Source: Ceratorhiza oryzae-sativae (taxonomy: Eukaryota; Basidiomycota; Agaricomycetes; Cantharellales; Ceratobasidiaceae). Taken from it: a DNA stretch of 50,310 bases. The notes beneath the pieces were generated by a model. The model was given only the letters and a program-made list of their open reading frames with translations. It had not been told where the DNA came from and did no database searches. The DNA lies in the NCBI GenBank assembly GCA_030998015.1, contig JARWMV010000109.1, positions 1-50,310 on the forward strand, written 5' to 3'. The translations under genes were made by a program, and so were the position numbers. Numbering within the stretch: the stretch's first letter is position 1; every line of letters begins with the position of its first letter. This document shows, piece by piece, positions 37,930 through 48,363 of this stretch.

Positions 37930-38607
37930 TCAATTAAATGAAATAGAGTTTCTGGTTTGGGAGGGGTTAGAAGTTTGATAAGTTTTTTGGTTATTACTTG
38001 ATTTTAAATGGACAACTGAAATAGGAGCCAACATCGAAAGCAATAGTATTATACTACATAAAATGAACAATGGGGCTCCATAGGTGTACAGTCCGTGGCC
38101 CAATGATTCTACTTGTAGGAAACTAAAACTTGAAATGTCCCAAGTATACGGATTTTGGGAAATATTTACATCAGATATTGAAGGAACGGTTGAACCGTAT
38201 AGTAATCCATTTAAATAAGTTAATAATTCCAAAGGCAGATTTAATATAGCAACTTTACCGAAGTTCACGGGAATTACTGTGAAAATCTCATATGTAAATA
38301 GAAAACCTACAGTTAAAGCCAAAGGTAGGTTTTTTGTATACTGACTTCCAATGTCCAGTATGTCAGATAAATTAATATTAATCATCATAATTACAAATAG
38401 GAAAAGCACAGCTATGGCTCCAATGTAGACTATTATGTATGAAATACCTACAAAGCCCACTCCAAGTAAGATTAGGTAACCTGCGGCGTTGCAGAAAGCT
38501 GAAATTAAGAAAAGTACAGCAATTACAGGGTTTTTAGAAGTAATAACTAAAATACCTGATAAGATAGCTCCAGCGGCTAACACGTCTAATAAAAAGTTGT
38601 TTATCAT
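37930..38607 (-). CDS. nad6: NADH dehydrogenase subunit 6
   Basis: Complete 225-codon frame: MINNFLLDVLAAGAILSG, ITSKNPVIAVLFLISAFCN, the conserved GVGFVGISYIIVYIGAIAVL block with the ND6 pi-bulge region, LFLFVIMMININLSDI, then LILPLELL-like loops and a last helix (APLFILCSIILLLSMLAPIS). It ends ...SISFN TGA. Five hydrophobic helices, normal length for fungi, no introns or repeats. A LAGLIDADG_1 HEG follows in frame after the TGA. Confidence 0.97.
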   Translation of the reverse strand: MINNFLLDVLAAGAILSGILVITSKNPVIAVLFLISAFCNAAGYLILLGVGFVGISYIIVYIGAIAVLFLFVIMMININLSDILDIGSQYTKNLPLALTVGFLFTYEIFTVIPVNFGKVAILNLPLELLTYLNGLLYGSTVPSISDVNISQNPYTWDISSFSFLQVESLGHGLYTYGAPLFILCSIILLLSMLAPISVVHLKSSNNQKTYQTSNPSQTRNSISFN

Positions 38608-39129
38608 TTTTTTTTTGTTTAATTGTGCCTATGCTTTCGCATTTCTAAATATTTGTTTTTACCTCGTCTGTGGTCTTGTTCCATGAACACGACCGCAGAC
38701 TTCTGCCCCCAAACATGTGCAGCTACGCTGCATTGTTTGGAGGGGCCGGAGCCTGTGGGCGGCTAAAGCCGCCCACAGTCGAGGCGAAAAAGGCTGAATC
38801 CAGTATTTTATTTTTATACAGGATAGGTTTTCCTTGAAACTTAACCACAATTTGACTAGGGTATTGATGGAACACTTTATTGCACCAGCTAGCCAGAAGT
38901 TTATTTTTGTTTTTATTTGATCTAGCTGAAACCGAGTAATACAAACCGATCGTTTTCAGAAGTTGAGTTACCTCAACAATGAAAACGAGCTTACGATCGC
39001 CGATTCAGCAGCGTACCTAGCAAGGTAAGGAAAATTCAATCCAGAGCCCCAGGACATGTGTTCAAGGGTTCTGGGTGTTATTTTTTTTTATTACCAGAAG
39101 ATCCCAGATAGTTGGGCAAAGAGTGCCCG
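38608..39129. other. Spacer upstream of nad6
   Basis: Has an ACCTCG composite (38661-38784) and a minus-strand coding-like stretch at about 38790-38944 (YYSVSARSNKNKNKLLAS) that I cannot assign. Confidence 0.4.
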
Positions 39130-39748
39130 TAGACCCCCAATGATGCAATTAGGGGCCACTTAAAATAGCAAAGCTATTTTAGAGGCCCCGTAATTGCTTC
39201 ATTTGGGGGGTGGATGCCCCCCAAACAATGCAGCGTAGCTGCACATGTTTGGGGGGCACTAGGGCCCAAAACCACCCCGGGTAATGGCACTCCCAATACG
39301 CTGGCCCGTAGGGCGTGCCTTACAGGCTTGGTAACGCATTGGGAGGCCGTTGCCATGCATGATTTTTGACCATGATGCTCAGAAAGGCGCGGTCTTTGGG
39401 GAAAACTCCGAAGGGATACCACTATCCGTAAGAGCGTTTTTACTTCAGCCCCGAAGGGCTCGGTCAAATTTCGTTACCGCACTTTTGCCCTCACTTCTAA
39501 CGCTCTTTGATCGCCCGAAGGGCGGCCTAAGCGGGGTACCCAGGTTCTTCCCTTTCAGCTGCTCCCCAATGATTGCAATGCGCGCCACAAGACTTGTGGC
39601 GCCATTGACCCCCCAAACTGATGCAGCTCGGAATCAGGCTCCTTGACAATTCCTAAGGAATTGTCAAGAAATGGCAGTTTGGGGGTCACCTGCGTCTGTG
39701 GTCGTGTTCCAGGAACACGGCCGCAGACGGGAAGAAGGAGAACTTAAG
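39130..39748. repeat. Cluster of C4G-related and other hairpins
   Basis: cccccaatgatgcaatt composite shared with 33232-33356, a cccaatacgctggcc...gcattgggagg arm shared with 32585-32691, gcgccacaag/cttgtggcgc and cgtgttccaggaacacg hairpins. No gene. Confidence 0.55.
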
Positions 39749-39891
39749 TTCCCCTACCCTATCTCGTGTCAACTACTCTGAAGTTGTTGCACGTACGTGC
39801 AACAATTTCACGCTTGTAGAGGAGACGTCTGTGTGCGGCTTAAGCCGTACACAGACGGCTCCGAAGCTTGAGTCGAACCGTGGTTTAGCGT

Positions 39892-40063
39892 CCGCGCGCG
39901 TTAGTTGCTGGTGGGACTTGTCCCACCAACCAACGTGAGCAATCGCAACCGTTTGCGATTGCTAGTGCGCGGCATAATATCGATATTTAGCCGCCGGCTG
40001 AAAATGACGAACGGTCGTCATTTTCTACGAGGGAATCTTTAGGATTCCCTCTAACGCCGGCGG
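39892..40063 (+). repeat. DH172 element, short form
   Basis: Left flank ggtttagcgt, identical to that of the palindrome-centre copy. Confidence 0.95.
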
Positions 40064-40274
40064 GACCCGTGCACGCCTGCGAACGCCTTGGCTTGCCAAG
40101 GCGGCCCTGGCGTGCGCGCGGCTCGCCGCGAACGCGGCCTCGTTAACAATGCCCACGGGTCGTTGACCCTCCGCTTTATTACCCCTGCCAAGACGTGCGC
40201 TAAAGCGCAGTTCTCTAGGCAGGGCGGCTGAAATCTTGGGTTACACCTAAGATTTTAGCCGATAGAGCGGGGGC
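40064..40274 (+). repeat. Composite palindrome, TAAT-site variant
   Basis: Between two DH172s. Confidence 0.8.
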
Positions 40275-40496
40275 CCGCGCGCGTTAGTTGCTGGTGGGAC
40301 TTGTCCCACCAACCAACGTGAGCAATCGCAACCGTTTGCGATTGCTAGTGCGCGGCATAATATCGATATTTAGCCGCCGGCTGAAAATGACGAACGGTCG
40401 TCATTTTCTACGAGGGAATCTTTATGGGAGGTAGCCTGGACCATGAGACTCATGGTCAAGGCTACCTCATCTGAGGATTCCCTCTAACGCCGGCGG
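40275..40496 (+). repeat. DH172 element, long form
   Basis: Partner of 31140-31361. Confidence 0.95.
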
Positions 40497-40574
40497 ATAC
40501 AGGTCCAGCAAGATTTTATAAATCTTGCATGGAAGCAAACCACGGAACGATGTTGACCGAGATAGAGGCCAGAC

Positions 40575-41020
40575 AAATTTGGGCAAGGACCAGTCATAGT
40601 CCGCAACCTTCGGTCGGTTGTTACCCCCATATGATCCATACTCGCCTCGATCGGCGTTCTTTCTCTCTAAGATCGTCGGCCCTGGTATCTAGGTTAACGG
40701 GAGCAGGCTCACCGCCAGAGGGCCGGCCTCGTGCCCCATTCCCCAACGGGTCAGGTGTACGCTGGAATCTCCGCACGTTCCCTGCTCGGTCATCGAAGAT
40801 GTCCGGCAGGGACGCACTAAACCGATTCGACGAGGGTTCATTTAACAGGGCCGGCGGAGGATCGTGCTTGCACGATCGTCCGCCGGCCCTTCCGCCGCCT
40901 CCTGTCCCTCTAGGGCAGCTTGAGGAAATAATCATGCTTGCATGATTTAACTCAAGCTTCGGAGCCGTCTCCTCTACAAGCGTGAAGTTGTTGCACGTAC
41001 GTGCAACAATTTCAGCCAGC
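40575..41020. other. GC-rich spacer, no recognised gene
   Basis: Contains a long ggccggcggaggatcgtg/cacgatcgtccgccggcc hairpin (about 40849-40888) and gttgcacgtacgtgcaac. Open frames on both strands look like GC-rich by-products. Confidence 0.5.
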
Positions 41021-41242
41021 CCGCGCGCGTTAGTTGCTGGTGGGACTTGTCCCACCAACCAACGTGAGCAATCGCAACCGTTTGCGATTGCTAGTGCGCG
41101 GCATAATATCGATATTTAGCCGCCGGCTGAAAATGACGAACGGTCGTCATTTTCTACGAGGGAATCTTTATGGGAGGTAGCCTGGACCATGAGACTCATG
41201 GTCAAGGCTACCTCATCTGAGGATTCCCTCTAACGCCGGCGG
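41021..41242 (+). repeat. DH172 element, long form
   Basis: Flanks ccagc and gcagcc. Confidence 0.95.
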
Positions 41243-41360
41243 GCAGCCCTAGAGTCCATACGGCGGCGGATCATGGGCCTGAACCATGGTTATGGTCCGG
41301 CGGCTACGCCGACAGATAAATTGGGGTATGAATTTAGGCGCGGTTATACCAACACGACGG

Positions 41361-41467
41361 CCTCCCAATGCGTTACCAAGCCTGTAAGGCACGCCCTACG
41401 GGCCAGCGTATTGGGAGTGCCATCACCCCCCCAAACAATGCAGCATAGCTGCATCAGTTTGGGGGGT
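41361..41467 (+). repeat. C4G hairpin element
   Basis: Identical cgacgg flanks (41355-41360, 41468-41473). Confidence 0.9.
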
Positions 41468-41550
41468 CGACGGTGGCAATTGACGCCTGTGTCGGCCTTA
41501 GAGGTATTTTCTGATGTATTTATTTTGGCAGGCTAAATTATTACTATATT

Positions 41551-42093
41551 TTATAGCCCGATTTTGTATAGCATCATGGATGGCATAAGGTCCTTCAATA
41601 AGGATTGTAAAACCGGTGTTGATTTGGCTGAAATTCTGATTGTAAAACCACCATTATTTGCATTAATTGTGCTTTTTAACCCGAATTTGTCAGTTAAAAC
41701 TTGAACTAGAAGTTCTACCTCAGCAATAGTGAAACTTTGAGTACTTAGCACCAATGCCCGGTCTTTTTTATTAAAACTACCATCGTCACAAAGCCAGTAA
41801 ACTAAAGACAAAGGAGTAAGCAACTCCCCTATGTTTAATGGAACTACTTTTTGCCCATTCGGATAGAACAAATCATAGAGTTCATTAAAGCAAGGTAAGG
41901 AAAAGGTATTAAACGTAACTCTAGTATATATTTTACGTGTTACTTTGTGCGGCGGTCGATTAGTTGTTTTGGGCAATGAAGAACAATAAGTTTTAAACAA
42001 ATCATAAAGGTGGAGCAAGTAATCCTCATGTAAAATACTTTGTTCAAATTGCAATCTTGCATTCACACTTGCTTTTCGTTTACGAATGCACAT
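41551..42093 (-). CDS. LAGLIDADG_2 homing endonuclease lacking motif 1
   Basis: Uninterrupted 180-codon frame: ASVNARLQFEQSILHEDYLL, LYDLFKTYCSSLPKTTNR, FNTFSLPCFNELYDLFYP, KVVPLNIGELLTPLSLVYWL with CDDGSF (motif 2), FTIAEVELLVQVLTDKFGL, TIRISAKSTPVLQSLL and MLYKIGL-stop. Motif 1 (LVGLLLGD) expected just upstream is missing: its place is taken by a ggcctgcttcaactcttcga palindrome (about 42096-42176). The ATG may therefore be fortuitous and the enzyme inactive. A second HEG follows on the same strand upstream. Confidence 0.85.
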   Translation of the reverse strand: MCIRKRKASVNARLQFEQSILHEDYLLHLYDLFKTYCSSLPKTTNRPPHKVTRKIYTRVTFNTFSLPCFNELYDLFYPNGQKVVPLNIGELLTPLSLVYWLCDDGSFNKKDRALVLSTQSFTIAEVELLVQVLTDKFGLKSTINANNGGFTIRISAKSTPVLQSLLKDLMPSMMLYKIGL

Positions 42094-42230
42094 CTACCGT
42101 GGCCTGCTTCAACTCTTCGAGAGGCCAGGATCGAGGCCTGCTTCAACTCTTCGAGTTGAAACAGGCCAGGATATCGACTCCTTGGGGAAAATAAGGAGGG
42201 GTTTGTTGTTAATAATAATAATATATAAAA

Positions 42231-43214
42231 CTATAAACCTATTTTATGTCGCATCATAGGAGCCATGTGCGCCGCCAACAAATTTCGTAAAACAGGAATT
42301 GAATAAGAAGGAATTATTATTCTGTAAGAAGTTCCTTGTCTACATTTGTAGCATTTTAAGTTAAATTTGTTATTTAAAACTTCAATTAAAAGTTCAACTT
42401 CTTCTAATGTGAAAGAATCCGTACATAATACGGTATATTTGCCAGGTTTATTCCAGCTACCATCATCTGCTATCCAATAGCTTAAAGACAAAGGTGTTAA
42501 CAAGTCCTCTATAATGCTTGGAACTACCTTTTTACCTGATATGTAAAATAAATTATATAGCTCGGTAAAACAGGGTAAGCAATAAGTGAAAAAAGAAACA
42601 CGAGAATATACATTTCCTGTTCTACTGTCAGGAAGACGATTAGTTATTTTTGGGGCACTTGAACAATAAGTTTGAAATAGTTCGTACAAATGGTAAAGGT
42701 AATCTTTATGAACTATTCCTTGTTCAAATCTAAAATAAGCATTTCCTTTAATGGTTTGTTTCTGTGCAGACAAATCTCCTAATAATAACCCTATAGACCC
42801 CCAATACGCTGGCCCGTAGGGACCGCGTATTTTGGGGGGCTATAGCCCCCCAAACAATGCAGCGTAGCTGCATCAGTTTGGGGGGTCTATAGTGATTTCT
42901 CGTAAATTTTCAGGTATAACAAATTCCTCTCTTTCCTTTTTTGTTAGCCGTTTGGTTTTAACAGGCACTAAAGAAGAAAGGAATAGTTGACTATACAAAT
43001 TTATATCAGACTCAATTAATTGAGTATAATCGATATAGAATAATAATTTCGTAGCACAATAAAATACAAAAGTTGTTATTAGAATTAAAAAAGGGAATAT
43101 TCGAAGAGAGTCCCCGAGGATAAGCCCGACAAGAATGTCTTTCAGATTTTGAGGTAAAGAGAACTGTAATCGTTCTGCTTGAGTCATGCTATTTCTTTTC
43201 ATGGTTTTAATCAA
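42231..43214 (-). pseudogene. LAGLIDADG_2 homing endonuclease split only by a C4G hairpin
   Basis: ATG at 43214 (MIKTMKRNSMTQAERLQF), a first, abortive motif 1 (DILVGLILGDSL), a hydrophobic stretch, then SLVPVKTKRLTKKEREEF, PENLREIT, the C4G insert (42797-42886), GLLLGDLSAQKQTIKGNAYF (motif 1), FEQGIVHKDYLYHLYELF, YSRVSFFTYCLPCFTELYN, IEDLLTPLSLSYWIADDGSW (motif 2) and APMMRHKIGL-stop. Removing the insert with one CTATAG gives REITIGLLLGD in frame. Two N-termini suggest a fusion of two HEG leaders. Confidence 0.88.
42797..42886 (+). repeat. C4G hairpin element inside motif 1 of the HEG
   Basis: Identical ctatag flanks (42791-42796, 42887-42892). Confidence 0.95.
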
Positions 43215-44067
43215 AAATATTTATAAGACTGACATTTTAAAGGTATATCATATTAAAGATTAATATAATCACATCCTCTATGAATGAAGAACTGTGGTTT
43301 CGCGTGTTTATACTATAAATACAGTCCAGGAAAATCCCACCCAGAATAGGCTTAAATCGGATTTATTGGTATTTCACCAAACCACGGGAACCTGGTTAAA
43401 GCACAACCACGGAGTAGAAATAAAACACAGCCCTTCACCATAAGACGAAACCTAGGGCCATTCTGATAATTCCTGAACTATATACTTGTCAGAAGTGCAG
43501 GTTAATTCGCTCTGCATAGAGCTTTAGCCAAACACAGTCGAAACGCCTACTTTAGTCGGAATCCTCCTGATTGCGAGGTATCCCGGATTAATTAATCCGG
43601 GTACCTCGGAATCCACAGCGCAAAAGAATCGCGCCATCAAAATGGGTTAGTCAGTGGAGTATGGTTGAAAATTTTAAGAGGATAAGATTTCTTATACTCT
43701 TCTTTTATAAGAATTTCGCGCTGGAGGCCATGATTCCGAGGTATCCTTCCATGCAATTGCTGGAATGCAATTGCTGGACCGGATTAATTAATCCTGTCCA
43801 GCAAGATTTTATAAATCTTGCGTGGAAGGATACCTCGCAATGCCATACACTGGTATCCAAAGGATACACAGTGTATGACGACTCCCTCTTGGCACGCACA
43901 TACGCATTAACTTCAAGAAGTTAATACATGCCAAGCCTTCTCATTCAGGACATGTTTTAACACGCCATGGCGGGTTAAAGCGCTGCCATGGTGGTTGTGC
44001 TTGTGCTCGAGGTGAGCCAGGGGCCGGAGCGTGGAGCAGGCCCCAGGCTCCTACGAGCAAACCCAAA
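43215..44067. other. Spacer, no recognised gene
   Basis: Holds gaggtatcc hairpins, notably nested gaggtatccttccatgcaa...ttgcgtggaaggatacctc at 43737-43838, with inner gcaagattttataaatcttgc. It also has catggcgggt-type stems near 43963. An intron-like fold on the minus strand is possible but not proven. Confidence 0.4.
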
Positions 44068-44138
44068 GGCGTTAAGAGGAATTGAACCTCTGTTAAAAGT
44101 ATTAACAGTACTCCGCATGACCACTATGCTATAACACC
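44068..44138 (-). tRNA. trnN: tRNA-Asn (GTT)
   Basis: 71-nt cloverleaf: acceptor ggtgtta/taacgcc, D-arm gcat-agtggtc-atgc, anticodon arm gagta-ctgttaa-tactt with U33 and GTT, T-arm agagg-ttcaatt-cctct. All stems pair (two G-U). Confidence 0.92.
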
Positions 44139-44158
44139 ACTTCGAGAATTTGAATAAG

Positions 44159-44330
44159 ACCCCTATTTTTCCTGACCCGTCCCCTAGGTTGTTGCACGTA
44201 CGTGCAACAATTTCACGCTTGTAGAGGAGACGTCTGTGTGCGGCTTAAGCCGTACACAGACGGCTCCGAAGCTTGAGGGTGAATACTCTTCGACAGGGTT
44301 AGGGTAGCTTTTCATTGACCGCAGGCCCGG
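44159..44330 (+). repeat. Direct duplication, copy 1
   Basis: Nearly identical to 44754-44925 (cctgacccgtcccctagg..., gttgcacgtacgtgcaac, ctgtgtgcggcttaagcc). Followed in both copies by cccgctcc + DH172. Confidence 0.85.
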
Positions 44331-44338
44331 CCCGCTCC

Positions 44339-44560
44339 CCGCGCGCGTTAGTTGCTGGTGGGACTTGTCCCACCAACCAACGTGAGCAATCGCAACCGTT
44401 TGCGATTGCTAGTGCGCGGCATAATATCGATATTTAGCCGCCGGCTGAAAATGACGAACGGTCGTCATTTTCTACGAGGGAATCTTTATGGGAGGTAGCC
44501 TGGACCATGAGACTCATGGTCAAGGCTACCTCATCTGAGGATTCCCTCTAACGCCGGCGG
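44339..44560 (+). repeat. DH172 element, long form
   Basis: Flanks cccgctcc and ggagcgg form an inverted repeat. Confidence 0.95.
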
Positions 44561-44753
44561 GGAGCGGAGCTAGGGCCGCAGGGGAAATAAAATTCCGGTT
44601 TTTCTAAAAAAAAACCCCCTTTGCGGGCAACTTTGATGGCATGATGATTTGCCTGGCATGCCTTCTTCCACGCCTCAAGCGCCGATTGACGCTATTATCG
44701 TTCCTATCCCGCTTTCCCACAACAGAGCGGAGAAACTCCGGGATAGTTTTGAA

Positions 44754-44925
44754 TCCCCTATTTTTCCTGACCCGTCCCCTAGGTTGTTGCACGTACGTGC
44801 AACAATTTCACGCTTGTAGAGGAGACGTCTGTGTGCGGCTTAAGCCGTACACAGACGGCTCCGAAGCTTGAGGGTGAATACTCTTCGACAGGGTTAGGGT
44901 AGCTTTTCATTGACCGCAGGCCCGG
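44754..44925 (+). repeat. Direct duplication, copy 2
   Basis: Followed by a unique ttttcccttggg tandem stretch before the DH172. Confidence 0.85.
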
Positions 44926-44979
44926 AGAAATATTGATTTTCCCTTGGGTTTTCCCTTGGGTTTTCCCCCGGCCCGCTCC

Positions 44980-45151
44980 CCGCGCGCGTTAGTTGCTGGT
45001 GGGACTTGTCCCACCAACCAACGTGAGCAATCGCAACCGTTTGCGATTGCTAGTGCGCGGCATAATATCGATATTTAGCCGCCGGCTGAAAATGACGAAC
45101 GGTCGTCATTTTCTACGAGGGAATCTTTAGGATTCCCTCTAACGCCGGCGG
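44980..45151 (+). repeat. DH172 element, short form
   Basis: Same flanking context as the long-form copy at 44339. Confidence 0.95.
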
Positions 45152-45406
45152 GGAGCAGATCTAGGGCCGCAGGGGATGTATTTATCTCTTTTAATTAAAA
45201 CGGACTAGCATAATATGGCATCCTTAACACTGCCCCATTCCTATGCTCATTTACCCTGACACTGGCATCATAGTTCCTGCACACGGAAGGAGGCCGTAGT
45301 GTGCGGGGCTTATCCCTGACGACTTCGATCTTGCCTCCCTAATCTCTCCCCTTTCAGTTTGGGTGTGTCCCTGCCGGACAGCTTCGATGACCGAGCAGTG
45401 AACGCC
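45152..45406. other. Spacer, no recognised gene
   Basis: Segment ctatgctcatttaccctgac resembles 29748-29770; function unknown. Confidence 0.4.
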
Positions 45407-45876
45407 TAACGCTCTTTGATCGCGCCTTTAGGCGCGGCCTAAGCGCTGAACGCTCCTTACAAATCCCTCCGCGCTCTTTGATCGCCCGCAGGGCGGCCTA
45501 AGCGCGGAGGGCTCAACTAATCGATGATTTGCGAAGGCAAATCTACACCCTGCCTAGAGAACTGCGCTTTAGCGCACGTCTTGGCAGGGGTATCGATTAG
45601 CGGGGTGATGCTTTGCGTAGGCCCGCGCGCGTTAGTTGCTGGTGGGACTTGTCCCACCAACCAACGTGAGCAATCGCAACCGTTTGCGATTGCTAGTGCG
45701 CGGCATAATATCGATATTTAGCCGCCGGCTGAAAATGACGAACGGTCGTCATTTTCTACGAGGGAATCTTTATGGGAGGTAGCCTGGACCATGAGACTCA
45801 TGGTCAAGGCTACCTCATCTGAGGATTCCCTCTAACGCCGGCGGACATCAATTTGTAGGGGCGAGGACGGGAAGAG
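45407..45876 (+). repeat. ~470-bp repeat block, third copy
   Basis: Direct copy of 33966-34432; long-form DH172 at 45623-45844. Confidence 0.85.
45623..45844 (+). repeat. DH172 element, long form
   Basis: Flanks cgtaggc and acatcaa. Confidence 0.95.
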
Positions 45877-46209
45877 TACGTCAAACTCGATCCTACCTCG
45901 GCGGGATGGCAAATAGGTCTTCCACAAAGGGGTTGAAAGTTTCATTTTTGCAGCGCGCTATGCGGCTGCCCACAAATTGAATTTTGGACTATTGTTCTTG
46001 ACATTAAAAATTACCCGACTTCGCTTAGATCCGATTTAGCTTGAGGGTAAATCGGGCTCCTCGAATGTACGTCTTCCAGGATGGAGATTAAGCTCCATCC
46101 GGAAGCCCATGGGAAATTAGGCGTTCTTCCATGCAAGATTTATAAAATCTTGCTGGACCTGCATCCTACCCAACAGGGCGGATGCCAGAACTTTATTTTG
46201 TTTTTACCT
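45877..46209. other. Spacer, no recognised gene
   Basis: Includes tcttccaggatggagatta (shared with 29240) and a tccatgcaagatttataaaa hairpin. Confidence 0.4.
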
Positions 46210-46431
46210 CCGCGCGCGTTAGTTGCTGGTGGGACTTGTCCCACCAACCAACGTGAGCAATCGCAACCGTTTGCGATTGCTAGTGCGCGGCATAATATCG
46301 ATATTTAGCCGCCGGCTGAAAATGACGAACGGTCGTCATTTTCTACGAGGGAATCTTTATGGGAGGTAGCCTGGACCATGAGACTCATGGTCAAGGCTAC
46401 CTCATCTGAGGATTCCCTCTAACGCCGGCGG
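46210..46431 (+). repeat. DH172 element, long form
   Basis: Left flank ttacct; joined by 'ga' to a shortened TATGA composite. Confidence 0.95.
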
Positions 46432-46433
46432 GA

Positions 46434-46580
46434 CCCGTGCACGCCTGCGAACGCCTTGGCTTAAGCCAAGCAAGCTTGGCTCATATTGACCTTAAGGTCA
46501 ATAATCAAGCCAAGATTACCCCTCGGGTCAACAGCATGTATTTATATATAAATACAATGCTGGTTGACCCTAAGCGGGGG
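46434..46580 (+). repeat. TATGA composite, internally deleted (147 bp)
   Basis: Keeps the cccgtgcacg start, the ttgaccttaaggtcaa hairpin and the AT-rich end; right flank tatga at 46581-46585. Confidence 0.85.
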
Positions 46581-46583
46581 TAT

Positions 46584-46655
46584 GAATTTGGGTTTTCTAA
46601 AGCAAGATCCATTAAAGTATTTTCGATTACACCTGTTACTCCCCAGGAAGAAGGT
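46584..46655 (-). pseudogene. cob: Duplicate of the cob 3' exon end
   Basis: Minus strand reads SSWGVTGVIENTLMDLALEN, matching the cob C-terminus AVGIIENTLMDLALEG (49482-49769) with changes. There is no stop after it before the TATGA composite. It lies downstream of a HEG (46660-48510), as if a mobile intron had brought or displaced its own 3' exon. Confidence 0.8.
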
Positions 46656-47040
46656 TAATAACGGGTTTATTGAATTGATGTTACATTCCTATTTCCAACT
46701 CTCTGATCGCGCCTTTAGGCGCGGCCTAAGCGCTGAGGACTCTGATTCCGACGGAATCAGGCGCCTCCCGTGGTGGATGGGCCAGAGCGAAGCGACGGTC
46801 CTCACCACCACGGGGGGCGAGTAAGCAGGGATTCTAATTGTATGAGAATCACCTCTTTTGGATTTATAGCATTTTAAGCCCCACTTAGAGTTTAAAGCAT
46901 TGATTAACAACTCAACTTCATTCAATGTAAAGGAATGAGTACATAATTCAACATATCGACACTGTTTATTTCTTGTCCCATCATCTGCAAAAAGCCTGAC
47001 TTTTTGCCAATAAGCTAAGCCTAAGGGAGTTAAAAGATTC

Positions 47041-47212
47041 CCGCGCGCGTTAGTTGCTGGTGGGACTTGTCCCACCAACCAACGTGAGCAATCGCAACCG
47101 TTTGCGATTGCTAGTGCGCGGCATAATATCGATATTTAGCCGCCGGCTGAAAATGACGAACGGTCGTCATTTTCTACGAGGGAATCTTTAGGATTCCCTC
47201 TAACGCCGGCGG
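47041..47212 (+). repeat. DH172 element, short form
   Basis: Flanks aagattc and gcaggaac, inside the HEG between VVPA and NLLTP. Confidence 0.95.
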
Positions 47213-47407
47213 GCAGGAACTACTTTTTTTCCATCGATATAGAACAATTCAAAGAATATATTAAAGCAAGGCAAGGAAAGGGTGTTAAACCTGACCCGTG
47301 CCCGCCTACGATCGCAGCTCCGCCTCAAGCTAGAACTATATTCAGCACCAGTTACTTTGTGGGGCCCGGTTTTAGTTGTTTTAGGTTCCAGGTTACAATA
47401 ACTAGTG

Positions 47408-47569
47408 ACCCCCAATAAGGCAATGGCCTCCCAATGCGTCACAAACGTATTGGGGGGGGCCATTACCAACATCAATCCTTGACATTTCCTAAGGAATTGT
47501 CAAGGAATGGCAGTTTGGGGGGTCAATGGCGCCACAAGTTTTGTGGCGCGCATTGCAATCATTGGGGGT
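47408..47569 (-). repeat. C4G hairpin element, with nested hairpins
   Basis: Flanks ctagtg and ctactg (5 of 6); inner ttccttgacaattcc and gcgccacaag hairpins make it longer than the 78-107-bp copies. Confidence 0.8.
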
Positions 47570-47986
47570 CTACTGAATAATTTATACAAATGTTCAAGAT
47601 ATTCTCTGTTAGGAGCCCTTGAACAAAAAATAATCTTGCATTTGCATATTGTTTCTGAATATATAAATCGCCCAGGCAGAGACCAATTAAAATATATTTC
47701 AATTCACTCCCCTACGCCCCGACGGGAAATTGACGTCTGCAAAAAAGTCAGTTGGTCTGACCAGATCAACTTCCGTCAATTATCCCGGCGGGAATTTGGA
47801 GACGGCTCTCCGCGCGTGGGCCGCGCCTCTGGCGCGATCTAAGCGCGGAGGGAGGTAAAGTGATTTGGGGTCTTTCTTCCTTGCTTAACAGCACAGATCT
47901 AGTTCTTTTCTCTTCAGATGATTTAATAGGCACTATAGAAGAAAGGGAAAGTAGACAAAATACATGATTACTTACGTCAAATATGA

Positions 47987-48232
47987 CCCGTGCACGCCTG
48001 CGAACGCCTTGGCTTAAGCCAAGCAAGCTTGGCTCATATTGACCTTAAGGTCAATGTAAGCCAAGGCGGCCCTGGCGTGCGCGCGGCGTCTGATTCCGAG
48101 GTACCCTGGAACTTAAAGTTCCAGGGTACCTCGCAATACCTCGCCGCGAACGCGGCCTCGATATCCATTACCCCTCGGGTCAACAGCATGTATTTATATA
48201 TAAATACAATGCTGGTTGACCCTAAGCGGGGG
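47987..48232 (+). repeat. TATGA composite palindrome (246 bp)
   Basis: tatga at 47982-47986 and 48233-48237. Confidence 0.92.
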
Positions 48233-48270
48233 TATGATAGACTTCGTGTAAAGTACAAAAATTGCCATTG

Positions 48271-48363
48271 ACCCCCCAAACTGATGCAGCTATGCTGCAT
48301 TGTTTGGGGGGTAATGGCTCTCCCAATACGCTGGCCTTACAGGCTTGGTAACGCATTGGGAGG
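48271..48363 (-). repeat. C4G hairpin element
   Basis: Identical ccattg flanks (48265-48270, 48364-48369). Confidence 0.92.

Larger units (their letters stand above)
39749..40574. repeat. 826-bp inverted repeat, right copy
   Basis: Reverse complement of 31062-31887; see there. Confidence 0.9.

Noticed and set aside
37930..37932. Genetic code 4 (TGA = Trp)
   Set aside because: All Trp codons in nad5, nad6, cob and the HEG motifs read are TGG; a normal stop at the nad6 end is simpler.
40529..41058. 138- and 145-codon open frames on opposite strands
   Set aside because: GC-rich hairpin sequence open on both strands by composition; no family motif.
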